DNA of 64,000 nucleotides from Hydractinia symbiolongicarpus (GCF_029227915.1 NC_079883.1:16060001-16124000); one strand, 5' to 3'; counted from the first letter of the stretch, positions 31,955 to 44,716 are shown. The notes: generated by a model from the sequence alone, not told the origin. Numbers and translations: made by a program.

Positions 31955-32745
31955 CTAGAGAATTAAAAATAAACCTATCAGTAGACATTTTACCTAACGA
32001 CCTTATTTAGCTATCGACTTACATACTACATCCGCACAAACTGTGATACTTTAAGTTGATAATTTTCACAAAGATTAATTTTCGCAAATTTAGCGAACTT
32101 TTTTTTATAATAGCGAAAGTTCATTTACGCAACACGTCAATTTGCGAAAATAAATCGCGATATTACTGGAAATGACGAAAGCTAAAGCGCAATCATGATT
32201 GGTGGTGTGTTTTAAGGATGGTGTGAATAAGCTCTTAAATAATAAAGTACAGCAAGTTTGATTGGTTGGTAATTGAACTATGGCTTTGTATAATCGATGA
32301 TATCTTACTGTAATGTGCTTGTAGAAGAGTATGCCGAAAGGAGAACATAAGTCTCGCTGAAATTAACTTTGCAAAACTTCTGAAAAAACAAAAAAAGTAT
32401 TTTTTTAAGTTTTTCTTGTCTAGTTTTTCTCCTTAAGTGTTTCTTTGTAGTTGATAAAAACAATGGGCACCCACTGCGATATGGGCAAGTTCAATTATAT
32501 AAATAAATGGGTCTGAAATAAATTAAAATGGCGAAAGAACACTAGATTCGTGAAAATGATTCGCAAAAAAAACTTACAATGGTTCATTCGTGAAAAATAA
32601 TAATCGCGAAATATTTTGAAATGACTGATGCAAAATGCATTTGTTCGAAACCTCGCGAAATTAAGTTTTCAAACTATCTCAAAATTGTTGAAATGGCAAA
32701 TGACTGTCAAATAAAAGGAGATAAAACAAAATACTTTTCGAATAC

Positions 32746-32967
32746 CTGAACAATCAACTGTTCCCTGACCAGGTCCTTTTTTAGTTCCAGCGATTTCTTT
32801 GCCAGTTTTTTCATTGACACACCAGCAATAACCAGTCGAACCATGGCATTGTTTTCTTTCGTAAGAGCCATCAGAACTGCATTGTGGAGTAAACCCTCCA
32901 ACCATGGGTCGACCTCCTCTGCTGTCTGCAGCATCTTTCTCAGCTTGACATTTCGTCATTGAATTAT
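32746..32967 (-). CDS. exon: thyroglobulin type-1 domain
   Basis: 74 codons with KCQAEKDAA, GGFTPQCSSDGSYERKQC and the diagnostic YCWCVNEKTGKEI. Six cysteines. Modules of this kind can bind papain-like cysteine proteases. It pairs with the adjacent exon at 33098. Confidence 0.9.
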
Positions 32968-33097
32968 CTGCAAAACAAACATGCGTAAAAAAAAGCGTGG
33001 AAAACTTTCCGCACATTCACCTAACTTTTTTTTAAAAATATATAAACTGTAACAGGTAAATACCAAATGTTACAAGTGGAATGTGTATCATACATAC

Positions 33098-33310
33098 CAG
33101 AACAGTCGACATACTGTCCACGTCTTTGTTTTGTTCCAGCAATCTCCTCGCCAGTTATCTCATTTACGCACCAACAATACCCCGTGGAGCCATGACACTG
33201 TCTCTTTTCGTAAGAACCATCGTTTTTACATTTTGGAACAAATGCTCCAACTAATGGTCCTCTGTTGCTTGCAGTATTTCTTTCTGCTTGACATTTTGAC
33301 TGAGAATTAG
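33098..33310 (-). CDS. exon: thyroglobulin type-1 domain
   Basis: 71 codons, KCQAERNTASNRG, FVPKCKNDGSYEKRQCHGS, YCWCVNEITGEEI. Very similar to the 32746 exon, so probably a tandem exon duplication. Confidence 0.9.
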
Positions 33311-34208
33311 CTAACAAAAAAGTAAATACACGTATCCTTCATGTGTTATTATATGTTTTATAGGTACTTTACATGATAACCTAAAATTTTAAGTCATATT
33401 GAAATAAACTTGAAAAGAAAGTTTTACTACACTTAATCATTTTAGAATAAAAACGCAAACTAATGGTCAGCTGTTCGTCTCTTGCTCAGTGATGCACTTC
33501 GACTTAATTACACCTACGCGAAATGACGCATAGATAAAATGGATATTTTGCATTGTCAACAGTTTTTAAAAATGTAGCAATCCAGATTGTCGAAACCTTA
33601 TTTGTACAAATATTGGCGCGGAGAAAGTTTGGCGAAGTTATCGTTGGAAAATTAAGTCTACCCATTTATTCATATTTCTTTGCCATCCTCAATTTAAGTC
33701 CACGCCAATGTTTTTTATTTCCCATAAATCTACCCCAAATTTAAGATTTTCTCCCGTCTCCAGAATAACGGGTGGGTTGACCCTGCGTTAGGAAATTTGT
33801 TCTATTTTGGCTCCAGAAGGACCCTAGTAAGCCGCGCGGTGAAAAAATATCTGACGTCACTGCCCCCTTTCCAAGGTATAAGCGCAATGCACCGTAACAT
33901 CAGAAAATTTAACAAATAAGACATACTTTTTCGGCTAATTTAAAGGAAAATGAGCAAATCCAGTATGCCTGTCACAGACACACGCACCGAATAGAAGTTA
34001 AATGTTAAATTTTTAAGTAGAAAAATCTTATGTATGCAAAAACACCACCTCCGCTGAATTAAATCCATCCAATTTTTTCCTCCATTGCTTAGTTAAATCC
34101 ACGCCAAAAACATTTGACTAACTCCAAAATTAAGCCCTGTTGCCAAATTAAATCCGCGACAAAATATGTGTTTGAATAAGGTAAGCGAACGCTATTTCAT
34201 TTGTTTAC

Positions 34209-34361
34209 CTTTGCATCGTCCATCGTAAGCAGCTTGCAATGATTTGGGTTCTTCTAAGCACTGAGCAACTTCAAGAGAACATTGGTTAGGATACGTCTTA
34301 CCGTCATTACCACATATCGGTGCATAGTTCAAAGGACAGGCTTGTGAGCACTTTCTTTTCG
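34209..34361 (-). CDS. exon: Kazal domain (P1 Leu)
   Basis: 51 codons, CSQACPLNYAPICGNDGKTY. Leu at P1 predicts elastase- or chymotrypsin-like targets. Found by reading the frame between AG and GTAAAC. Confidence 0.83.
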
Positions 34362-34568
34362 CTGAAATATAAAGGAAAGCTAAAATTATTAAACTGTTGA
34401 AACTAAAGCTTTAAGTTGTATTCCCTGTAAATTTTTAACACATTATTTAGTTTTCAGGATGTTCATGCCCGAAAGTCGCATTAGTAAACGCATAACGAAA
34501 CATACTTTCCACCAGCGTAAAATAATACTTCCGTACAAGCACCAAAAGATGTAAATATTTAATTATAC

Positions 34569-34718
34569 CACAAGTAATCTTTTTGTCTCCAACAAAGAAT
34601 TCAGCGCTACATCCTCCACAGAAATGTGGTTTGCAAACAGCTTTTGGTTCGTCTTCACAAAATAGTTGAGCACATGGTTGATACGAGCAAGCAACAATTG
34701 GTGTACCTTCAGGACATT
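34569..34718 (-). CDS. exon: CGGC-type cysteine-rich domain
   Basis: 50 codons, CPEGTPIVACSYQPCAQLFC, then PHFCGGCSAEFF. Confidence 0.83.
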
Positions 34719-34979
34719 CTGTTGGAACCAAGTTAATAGAAAAATAAGCATCCGCAGAAACAACTGGAGATAAAGAGCATTTCTGATTGGGAGAGTATAG
34801 TAAAAATAATATAATAATAATATAATAAATATTTTCATTTTAGTAATATAACACATCAAAATGACACTTTAATTGCTTTAGTTCTTAGATCTCACAACAC
34901 TTTGTGGCAGTAACACAGAAAGCAATCTGAACGTTAAACCTAACTTAATTTTTGGATTTATTGGAAATATTTAACATAC

Positions 34980-34997
34980 CTGCTTCGACAACAGCAG
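34980..34997 (-). CDS. 18-bp micro-exon (linker)
   Basis: CTGCTGTTGTCGAAGCAG lies between AG and GTATGT and would add AVVEA in frame (class 1-1) between the CGGC exon and the thyroglobulin/SGK exon. The splice sites are good but the exon is too short for certainty. Confidence 0.5.
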
Positions 34998-35123
34998 CTA
35001 TAAAATTAAACAGTAAGCGGATTAAAACTACTAAAAGTATTTATAATTACAAACCATTCTCCGTTGAGAGTAAAGTATATGCTAAAGAGCTTAAGACAGG
35101 CTTAATTGCTTATGAACACTCAC

Positions 35124-35756
35124 TTTTTTCCACAGTTGGTTTTGATTCAGATTTCGTCAGGAACATGTCGAGATGGATATTATCACCAGCATGTTTAGGT
35201 GGAGAAAACTGATATGAATCATCGTGTTTAAAATCACCTTTACGAATCGGTTCTTTTCCATTAGTGCACCAACCGACATTTAACGTGGCTTCAATTATGT
35301 AATTTGTGTTTGTGGGATTTTTCAAACTCATAGTGTATGATATGTAAGGTGTATCGCCACTTGATAACGTTGGTTCTTTTATTGTCATAGAAGACTCTGA
35401 AGGTACGTCGCAATCTTTACTGTCACATAAAATTTCTTCGCGAATATCTAATTTCAAACATGATTCTGGTGGTAAATCACGCGGTGTGTTTAATGGCAAT
35501 ATTACCTTTCCTGATATCTTTAAGTCATTTGAGCTACAAGTCACAACACCTTCACCTCTATTCCTTCTAGTACCAATTATTTCAACTCCAGTTTTTCTAT
35601 TCACACACCAACACGATCCAATCGAGCCATGGCACTGTCGCTCTTTGTAACTTCCATCTGGATGACATTGTGGAACATAGGCACCCAATAACGGTCGACC
35701 ATCTCCTTTTTCATTTTCTGCCTTCACAGCTGTATGGCATTTTGATTTTAAAACAG
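35124..35756 (-). CDS. exon: thyroglobulin type-1 domain fused to SGK domain
   Basis: 211 codons without an intron. The first 70 form a thyroglobulin type-1 domain (CHTAVKAENEKGDG, CWCVNRKTGVE, VTC). The next ~130 form the beta-rich domain starting LKISGKVILP, with PPESCLKLDI, ATLNVGWC and a final hydrophobic strand. This second domain reminds me of YbaY/YscW-type beta domains, without proof. Confidence 0.87.
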
Positions 35757-35890
35757 CTATAAAAGCAGTTGGTAACACAATAAATGATTTACGAAAGAGA
35801 TAGGAAGTGGTGATACAAAGGCTGTGGTAAAAAAAGCAGTAAAAATAGTCAAGAGACAAAATTTTTCAAAAACTAACATAACGAACATAC

Positions 35891-36040
35891 CACAATCTCC
35901 TTCAGTTGCCATATAGAGAGACTTGGACTTATCTTTGCATTGAGCAACTTGGAAAACGCAGAGGTTGGAATATGTTTTGCCATCACTTCCACATACTGGA
36001 TCATAATTAAAAGGACAACCTTCTGCACACTTAGACTTAA
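35891..36040 (-). CDS. exon: Kazal domain (P1 Phe)
   Basis: 50 codons, CAEGCPFNYDPVCGSDGKTY. Phe at P1, nearly identical in the loop to the amplified modules at 55-61 kb. Confidence 0.87.
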
Positions 36041-36163
36041 CTAAAAGTCCAAAAAAGAAGTGTCAGGTTAAAAAAAAAACATTGCTATTCTATCCCTTTC
36101 TTTATTTAGTCTTGCTATTCTGTAAGCTTAGAAGCTATAAATACCATAAATAGAAGCTATAAA

Positions 36164-36214
36164 TACGTGTAATTGAAATAAGATGCAAATACCATCTTAT
36201 TTCAATTACACGTA
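36164..36214. other. 22-bp perfect intronic hairpin
   Basis: 36164-36185 is perfectly complementary to 36193-36214 around the loop CAAATAC, inside the intron between exons 36284 and 35891. It could be a tiny palindromic element or a small-RNA precursor. Confidence 0.7.
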
Positions 36215-36283
36215 CATTTTCTTCACAAATTTGATTTCATTAAACTGGTTAAAGTACTCCGAAAGAAACAGTAAAGGTCTTAC

Positions 36284-36433
36284 CACATGTTATTTTCTTT
36301 CCATCTTTGTAGAATTCAGCTTTGCATCCTCCACAATAATTTGCTATGCAAACAGCTTTTGGTTCATCTTCACAGAACACCTGAGCACACGGATTAAAAG
36401 TGCAAGAAGTTAGTGGCGTGCCTTCCGGACATT
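36284..36433 (-). CDS. exon: CGGC-type cysteine-rich domain
   Basis: 50 codons, CPEGTPLTSCTFNPCAQVFC, then ANYCGGCKAEFY. Last module before the 14.5-kb intron (reading leftward, first after it). Confidence 0.84.
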
Positions 36434-38484
36434 CTATAAAAAAACAGGAGTTGCATAGCATTCGTATGTTACAACTATATGGAGTATTTATATTAACGTT
36501 GTAAAGATGGATCATTTACATAGTGATAAATTAAAAGAAAATGTTAGTACTAAATCATTTTTTTAAGAAAAACTTTGCTAACACATTAGCTTTAAAGGGG
36601 AAATAAGCCTAAATGCTTGTTGTCAAACAATGTTAGAAATGTGCAATAGAAATAGTTCTACCATTTAGGCCATGTTTTGGCGGGAAATAATCTTCAAATA
36701 AAATCTTTTTTATGAACAAGGCTTATTCTGAAACAATTATTAGGAAGAAAATTTCGTGTGTTTCGCGAAATTGAATTCTCGAAAAAAATGTGAATTTTCT
36801 AAATTCGGAAAATTGAATTCTTGCAAAGAATTTGAATTTCCCAAAGAGAATAAATTTGCGCGAAAAAAACATTTTTTTGGTTCGTGCAACTAAGTTCCTG
36901 CGATAATTTCTTCCCTTAAGGTTAACAAATACTTGCTGTGAAAAACTAAGCTACGTTTTCTTTGGCAACTTAATTCTGGTAAGCAGTAATAGATGTATAA
37001 CAACAGAATAGTTTATTTTGTATCTCACGATGCACAAAGATTATATCAGAGTTTATATTTAAAGTATGCAAAGAAGCTGAAAAGATATAGGTAAAAATGA
37101 CACAGTAAAACCTAAAACAGCGAACCTTTCAGTTCAGTTTTACCACTAAGTCAAACAGGTGTTTGTAAAAATCACCTGTAACCACAAATATTGCCTAAAC
37201 ATTGCGAGCGTTTAATTCTAACAGATTAAAAAATACTAGCCATGTTTGTTCAGGCAATTTCTATGAGCTATATGAGTAACGAAACATAATAACCAATTCT
37301 GGTTTGAAAACAACTTTTTCTTTTCTTTTTATGGTTTTGTCTTAAGTTATTTTTCGCGAAGACGTTTTTTCGCGAGGCACAAAAAAAAATACATTTTGTG
37401 AAATATAATTTTCGCGAATCAGTCAGTATTTCACGAATAAATCATTTTAAGGTTTTTTGCGAAAAATTATTTTCACGAACCTAGTATTCTATCGCAATTG
37501 TAATTTATCTCAGGCCTATTTATTGAGATAAGGTAGCCATTGTTTTTATAAACTACAAAGAAAAACTACCACCCGAATGCGTGAGTTTTCGAGTTTTGTT
37601 TTGTTTTTATTTGTCTCGCAACCGTTAGAAACCACGTGTTAAAAAAAGCATCATGATTCGCTCAAATTCCTACTTTCGAACGGGACGGCATTCAAATACA
37701 GAGTTCTCTTGGTGTAAAAACAAACAAACAAAAAAATTGTTTTTAAAGTTCTCGACAAAAAGCAAACTAACAAAAAAACAACAAAAACGCATTAAATCGT
37801 GAGAGAATATAAAGAACAACAAAGAATACAGTTTATAAAAAGTGTGAAGGCGGGATTTACAGGTAAAGTTTTAAATACTCCCTCCTTTTTCACTGTAATA
37901 AATAGGCTAGCTAATACATCTTTGTTTTCAAATATAATAATGTTGACGGCATTTTTTAAAATGCAGAGAACAATTGGAGGTACTAGCTTACTGAACATAT
38001 TCTTAAAATAAATGTTCACAAAATCATATTTTAACAAATATAGCTAGCTAACTACAACTACAGCACATCGGCTAGCTTTCAAGTTAACTATGATTTTTTA
38101 CTTTTACTACGTTAAGAAACATCCTATTCAGGCGAAAATGTAGGTGCGCATAAATCAAAGTGAAATAAAAAGAGAAGGGAAATGTTTCTTATATTTTCCG
38201 TTCTGATTTGTTTATAACAACAAAGCTAGCATTATTGCTTACAAATTTTGCATCAATTAATGATCTCCAGGTGCGTAACTAATCTGCGTGTTTAATTATT
38301 TAAAATGCTGCACAAAGATGTGGTGAGCACATAGATTGTTGTTTTACAGTGTTGTATAAAAAGTTTAGTTAAAAGCTAAGGATTTAAGTCATAGTTAGTT
38401 AGTTAGTTAAGAAAAAAAAAGGAAAGAAGTAGCCATTGTTGTAGATAAAGACAGCAAAATATCAGTTTATCTACATTTTTAGCA

Positions 38485-38540
38485 GTGTGACCATTGGGTT
38501 AGCGCCCCACTGCTCTGCCAACTGAGCTATTGGACCAATA
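38485..38540 (-). repeat. tRNA-like fragment
   Basis: On the minus strand TAGCTCAGTTGGCAGAGCA is a canonical tRNA D arm (box A), followed by a TGGG/CCCA anticodon-like stem. No T arm with GGTTCRANNCC follows, so this is a tRNA-derived repeat piece and not a functional tRNA gene. Confidence 0.5.
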
Positions 38541-38949
38541 GTGAGACGAGTTTGCAATTGCCTTTTCTCTCACTACAGAATCGAGCCCAGCTGGTGGTTC
38601 AAGCCGCGTGTTTCGGTAACATTACCTTCATCAGCCCATATATATTTATTTTTTTCTGGGTACAGTATACATATTATAGAACATCTGGTAGTTCACTTTT
38701 GAACTTTTTTTATTGCTGTAGTTTGACCTTATTTTACTTATATCATCTGCATATTGCATTTAATGTGTTGTATTGATGTGATTTGTGAGTAGTTGTGTTC
38801 TGTTTGGTGATCGGCGATTGTATTTGTAATGTTTTGACTATTTTCATATGTATGGTCTTGTATTGGTGGTGTATAATTATTGTTGTCTGATTCGAGCGAT
38901 TTTGCTAGATAAAAGGTAATTTCATTTGCACTAGCACAATCACCTTGTG

Positions 38950-39960
38950 GTGCACCAGTATCGGTTAAAAAATATTCGCTTATGTATTAACCACATTTTG
39001 CTGCTAATTTCACATTTAAGAGAATCTGAACTAGATGTAATTCGTCTTTATTGATAATGGTGTTAAGGTCGTTTATTAACATTTGACGGTTTATGCTGTC
39101 AAATGTGTATGCAGTTTGGTTGATTGGAATTTTGCCGTCTAGTCTTGATCCAATGCGTTTCATTAAACACATGGCTAGAATTTTTCTAAGAATAGATAGT
39201 GGTATGATTGGTCTCAAGTTGGAAGGCAGTCCCTTTGGTTTTTCCGGTTTTCGTAGTGCTCGGATTAAACCATGGTCTATTTCGTTTGAGTGTTCGCCTG
39301 TCTCTGCAATGTTATTAAAGATATTTGCTATGTTTTCGTATATTATGTCTGGTGAGTTTTTGATTAGTTCTCCATTGATGTTATCTTTGTCAGGGCTTTT
39401 GTTATTCTTGATTAGTTTCGCAGTTGATTTTATTTCCTCTTTTGAAAATTTATTTGTAATTGAGTTGGTGTTATTGGTTTTCTTACTGTTGTTTCATTTT
39501 TGTTGAATATTTCTTTAAAGTATTTTACAATGATTTATGTTTGTTTGTTCTTCTTCGTTAGGTGTTAGACCGTCGTTATTTTTTAGAAGTACACGTTGCT
39601 TTGGTGTCATTGTGTTTAGATGTTTGACAGCTTCATACATTTTTTTTGTTGTCATGATTTGCGTTTAGGTCTTTCAATAGATCCTTGATGGTGTTTTTTT
39701 CTTTGTTTGATAAAAATGTATGGAATTCAGTAAGGATTCGATTTCGTTTTTTTTCATTTCTTGTCGTTTTACTGGATCTTTTGTGGCGTTTATGTTGATA
39801 TTTATTTGTTTTTGTTGAATTGATAGGATCTGTATTTCTTCATCTTTGTGTTTTAATTGATGCTTTTTATATTCTATGATATTTTCTGCTGCTGATTTAA
39901 GGGTTTTGGTAATACACCTATACCGAATCTTATTGCGTAATCTTTCGCGCAACATGAAAA
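38950..39960 (-). pseudogene. LINE reverse-transcriptase fragment
   Basis: Reading leftward from 39960, a charged helical region precedes RPIIPLSILRKILAMCLMKRI and INQTAYTFDSINRQMLINDL, the fingers/palm blocks of non-LTR reverse transcriptases. QTAY is joined directly to FDSINR, though about 45 residues normally separate them, and the YxDD motif is not present. It is 5'- and 3'-truncated. Confidence 0.75.
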
Positions 39961-40217
39961 CGAGGCAGCGTGTTGTAAAATTTAAACAAACATGCCGCGA
40001 GTGTAGAAAATTTGCTGTATACCTTCTGTTGGAAATTTTGCCACCAGAATTAAAAACAAAAACTTATTCATTCACTTTCCCATATTTTCTTTATAACTTG
40101 AATAAGTTATTTAAGATCACTTTTTCAACGTGTGCCACTGTTAGTAAGAAGAGCTAGTCGTGAAAAAAAGTTTAAAAAATGGCAGAACAATATTCCAATA
40201 CACCTCTTCACAGTTTA

Positions 40218-41236
40218 AGGTGACGGTATACCTTTTGAGCATGGTTTTTTAAATCGCGATTTTTTCAGCGATAGTTAATCAAAGTTTATTCATTCATACA
40301 TCATTAAAAAGCATTTTTAAACATCTATCAAATGGTACAAAAATAATTTGAAACTTTTTAACTTGGGAAAGTACAGAGACATTTTTGAAACACACCCTGC
40401 CTTCAAAAAAGTGACTTCGTTTACAAAACTACTTCGTTTCCAAATCTCATTTGATGTTCTATAGAATCGTGATAGATGTATGTAAAAATGATTTTTTAAT
40501 TTTTTTTAACAAAGTCCCCGTTTTTGATTTATTTTACTTTTTCTAAAAAAGCTATTTTTTAACTTAAACTTTCGTCTTTAAGATGTAATATCTAGAGAAT
40601 CATTGATTTTTTAAAAATAAAAAAAATCGCTTTTAGATAAACACGTTGGCTACAGCACAGTAGCACTCTTCCTTGTAGATCTTCTGTAGTTTTGTAAAAG
40701 AGATTTGAAATGTAATAGATGGTATACGAAAAAACAACGCTACGAAAAAGTGTTTTAAAGATTTTTTAAAATATCACACCTTTCAAGCATACTCGTAATG
40801 ATGGTGATACTTTCACACTTCCGGGGCGATGAATATTCAGAAGGTTGTCCTTTTAAATTTTATTATTTGCAAAGACGTCACTAAGAATACCATATAATTA
40901 GAACTTTCTAAGTCGTTTAACATTTCTTTGTGACTTGCAGAAGCAGAACAGGATGGCATACATTTTTAGAAATAAAAGTGTGTTTTTTTCAGATGTAATG
41001 GTCATTTCTTTTCGGAAAGGAAATATAATTTATTTTTAAAAGTTATACCCAAGAGGATGATAAGTGTTAAAACATTCAGTCTTAACTCATTCAATTTAAG
41101 GTGTGAAAGACCGATCAGAAAAAAAAGTTAGATATTTGGATAAAGTCAATATTCCCCTTCGAAAAAGAAATAAATAGTTTCACCATCGGGAAGATTGTCG
41201 TTTCTTTTTTGATACAATAAAGGTATACCGTCACCT
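40218..41236. mobile_element. 1,019-bp MITE with TA target duplication
   Basis: AGGTGACGGTATACCTTT at the left end is mirrored exactly by AAAGGTATACCGTCACCT at the right end, and TA flanks both sides. No transposase lies inside. The tandem duplication described below begins inside this element, so copy 2 keeps only its right part (right end at 45026). Confidence 0.85.
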
Positions 41237-41548
41237 TATGTTGTTCGCTCATTTTAGGTATTGAAAAAAGAAAGTAAACAGGGTGAATTTAATAAGGCTT
41301 TGACCATGGACATTATGAATATTTTTCATTTTCTGAAGAAATAATTAGTCTCACAGCTTGAAAATTTAGTATGTTAATGGCAGTAACCCAACTTAAAACA
41401 TATGCGAAGGAATTGTAACTTTTCTTTTAAAAATATTTCACAAAAAAAATATTTCACTTTTTTTCATGGGCAAAGCCTTCCCAATTCATAACAGTTTACT
41501 TCCTTTTTTCAATTCTCAATAAGAGCGTTGTAACAAAAGAAAGATTTA

Positions 41549-43029
41549 TTGAAACAATGGTTTACTGAAACTGTGAACTCGTGTATTCGACGAAACTTTG
41601 ACCAAACAAAAATTTATCTGGTGGGTATGGAAAATACTGTTGTGTTCCCGGGTGCAAGAGTGCAACAAAAGATTCGTCAATGTAAAACACTGGTATATCG
41701 TTATTTCAAATACCTCAGAAGGAACCTTAAAAAACCCATTGGATCAAAGCTTTACAAAATCATCAAAGAAAAAGCAGCATCGATTCTTTTGATCCTCGGA
41801 AGAAGACGGTTTATGTGTGCCAGTTTCACTTCAAACAAACAAGAAAATCTCCAAGAAAAAGAGAACCCCTCTCTGTCGTGAAATATTCGTCCGAAAGTGT
41901 CATGGAATCAGACTCAGACGAAGGTCATCAGGACACGAACTTAGAAAATGAGCCACAGGGTGATTTGTCGCAAACGGAGAGTCTTGAACTAGAGAATAAG
42001 GAACTGAAAGAAAAGCTTCATCTGTTACAAAGTAAAGTAAATAATCTTGAACAAGAAAGTGTGTCTCTGAAAAATAAATAATACAACTTTGACAGTGTTA
42101 GTAAAAACGAAATATACTTTCGAAAAGCAACTGGCATATCAGTGGAAAAGTTCAACATATTGTTTGAATTTTTAGATCCAGGTGTTGGATGTAGTAACAT
42201 AAAAATGCATGATACAGCTAAAAATTACACGAAGAAACTTTCACAACAGATCAAGACACCACCAAACTGAAGTCCGAACCACCTCCAAAACTGGATGCGA
42301 AAGGTCAACTTTTTCTTTATTTACCCTGGTTGAGGAATGAATTTAAACTGGCCCATACTTCTTGGTTATTCTCCATCCCAATTACTACAGTTTCACGTTA
42401 TATAAAAAACATGGTCAAATGTTTGCTATTTTTCATTGGATTCAGTCCCAACTTGGCCAATAAGAGAGCAAGTGAATGCTAATATGCCTGAGTGTTTTAA
42501 AAAAATTTATCCAACCACCAGATGACTGTACTAATTATACTGCCAAAGACCATCTTCTTTATCAACTCAAAGTGCGCTTTATTCACACTATAAATCACAT
42601 GTAACTTACAAGGGACTAGATGGAATTACATTTATTAGTCAGTTATTTGATGGTTCGATATCAGATAAGGCTATTGTGAGACAGTCAGGATTTTTACAAA
42701 AATGTTTTTGGGAATCTGGCGATAGTGTCATGGCTGATAGAGGTTTCTGTATTGAAGATGACCTGCAGCAGTTCAACGTTAACCTAAATATTCCAGCTTT
42801 TCCTGATGGCAGAGAACAACTGACAGCTGGTGAAGCCAAGAAAAGTCAGAGTATTGCCTCTGTTCGAATTCATGTAGAAAGGGCAATACAAAGGATAAAA
42901 AGATTTAAGATTAATAGAAATGAAATTCGACTAACACTTCATGGGTCTGTAAACCAAATATGCACAGTTTGCTGTCTGATAAAGTCACTGAACTTTGTGC
43001 CACTCAATCCCATTCCCATTTGCACTTGA
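41549..43029 (+). pseudogene. ISL2EU/IS4EU-like THAP-DDE transposase, copy 1
   Basis: The N-terminal part, in two frames, has CSRVQECNK and VYVCQFHF, consistent with a THAP-type C2CH zinc finger. A Glu/Leu-rich coiled coil (about 41950-42080) follows, then after several stops the DDE core: YKGLDGITFISQLFDGSISDK, GDSVMADRGFCI (catalytic Asp) and SVRIHVERAIQRIKRF (catalytic Glu) to TGA 43029. The family normally uses one protein of 400-600 residues. Frameshifts and stops between 42080 and 42600 make it inactive. Confidence 0.75.
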
Positions 43030-43890
43030 GCGTAATAGCCATTTGGATGATCACGTTTTAAATAAAGTCCGCCATCCATACGTCCAACATAGAATGCTGA
43101 GTCACCTAAAAGGTCATCTGCTAAGCTGTTTCTCTTGCGATAAGGGCATTTAATTTCCACCAGCCCCAAACTATTATCACCATTGGATTGGTCACTAATT
43201 AGACCATCAGGACTAGCTACTAACCATGGTAAATTGGGTTGGATTACACATCCTGTCTCTCTCACGTTTACATTACGATTTAATTGAAACTGAAGCGCAA
43301 AGCATCAAGTACATGTTGAGATGTATTTTTTTTCTGATCTGGCATAAAATCTGGCACTAGATTGTTAAAGTTTTTTTTTCCTGATGTAAATTTTATAGGC
43401 ATTGTTGGAAGTAATTTTTCGTTTTTTACTATATATCCACAATTTCGACTGTTCTAGTGTCCCTTTCGAATTCTCTACATGACTCTTCCGTAACAGTGAT
43501 AGAGCGAATATAACTTTCTTCTTCTTCACTTGCATCCCAATGCACTGGCACAATACAACTATCACAACCAATTATTTCAAAAGGTAAAGAATTATAATCT
43601 TCTTCAGAATACAGTGGCAATTCTATCTTTTCTATATCGGTCACAATGTCGAAATCAAACAGGATTTAAATGATACGATAATGGTGATCTACAGTCAAAC
43701 AAACCATATGGTGTGTTTGTCTTCACAGCTGTAAAGTCAGGGATACAAGAAGCAAAAGCGATATTTTTGTTTATTTTTTCGAGAGATGTCTGAAATTTGA
43801 TGGTACGTTGTTCAAAGACTTCTTCAGGTTCAATTCTTCTAGGGCTATATAAGGTTGTTGAGATCCCTTTCTTGTTCACATTCTTTTGAA
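42939..43890 (-). pseudogene. YqaJ-like nuclease gene of the ISL2EU element, copy 1
   Basis: Leftward from about 43890: SLEKINKNIAFASCIPDFTA, the region before the nuclease; then EEESYIRSITVTEE; then the core ETGCVIQPNLPWLVASPDG (catalytic Asp) and LGLVEIKCPYRKR (the ExK pair). ISL2EU transposons carry such a YqaJ-type exonuclease besides the transposase. The frame is broken between 43265 and 43440. Its 3' end overlaps the convergent transposase frame by 91 bp. Confidence 0.72.
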
Positions 43891-43899
43891 CAGTTATCC

Positions 43900-44210
43900 A
43901 AGTTTATTTGATGTAATATTCTGGAATTTATTCCATTTAATTTTAACAGTTGGGATGACTGGTTTATGATCTGATTTCGTTATAGAGGTGTTGTATGATC
44001 TTGAGTCGAACGTTGTTGTATTTTTGCAGTTTTTTATAAGTTTGTAATTGATTTGATTTCTGTATGGATTTTTGCGATTATTTTGAGCGGTTACAGGTGA
44101 TTCCTATGTGTTGCGATGACTTGGTTTGTGTTTGAAACATGTGTTAGTGATTTTCAGGTTATTTAGTTTACAGAATTCAAGTAGTATTTATCCATTCTTG
44201 TTTATCGGAC
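43900..44210 (-). pseudogene. LINE endonuclease (EEP) fragment, copy 1
   Basis: The leftward frame encodes FCKLNNLKITNTCFKHKPSH, NPYRNQINYKLI and SITKSDHKPVIPTVK. This matches the C-terminal part of the apurinic-like endonuclease of LINEs (the SDHxxV block). Confidence 0.65.
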
Positions 44211-44216
44211 TTTTAG

Positions 44217-44260
44217 CATATTTTAGCCTTTTATATCTCAATATAAAAGGCTAAAATATG
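44217..44260. other. 19-bp perfect hairpin, copy 1
   Basis: 44217-44235 is exactly complementary to 44242-44260 around a 6-nt loop. Repeated at 48007-48050. Confidence 0.75.
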
Positions 44261-44565
44261 AATTTCAGCAGGTTGTGTTTTTATGTTTTTAAAACTAGCT
44301 AGTTTCTATAATAATACAGAGAATATGTGTGTCTGTGACAGGCAAAGTGGATGTGTACATTTCGCTTTGATGTAGCCGAAGAAAATTATGTCTGTAATGT
44401 TAAATTTTCTGACGTTGAGGCGCGACGTCAATATTACTACTTTACCGTCAATATCTGATAATAAATTAATGAAGCCATTACAGTGCACATAAAACTTTGA
44501 GGCCAAATAACTTGAAAACGAGGTGGTGACGTCAGTTATTTTTCACCGCGTGGGTAACTAGGGAC

Positions 44566-44716
<151 letters not shown>

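Noticed and set aside
39093-39506. 137-codon plus-strand frame
   Set aside because: It is the antisense shadow of the LINE reverse-transcriptase fragment.
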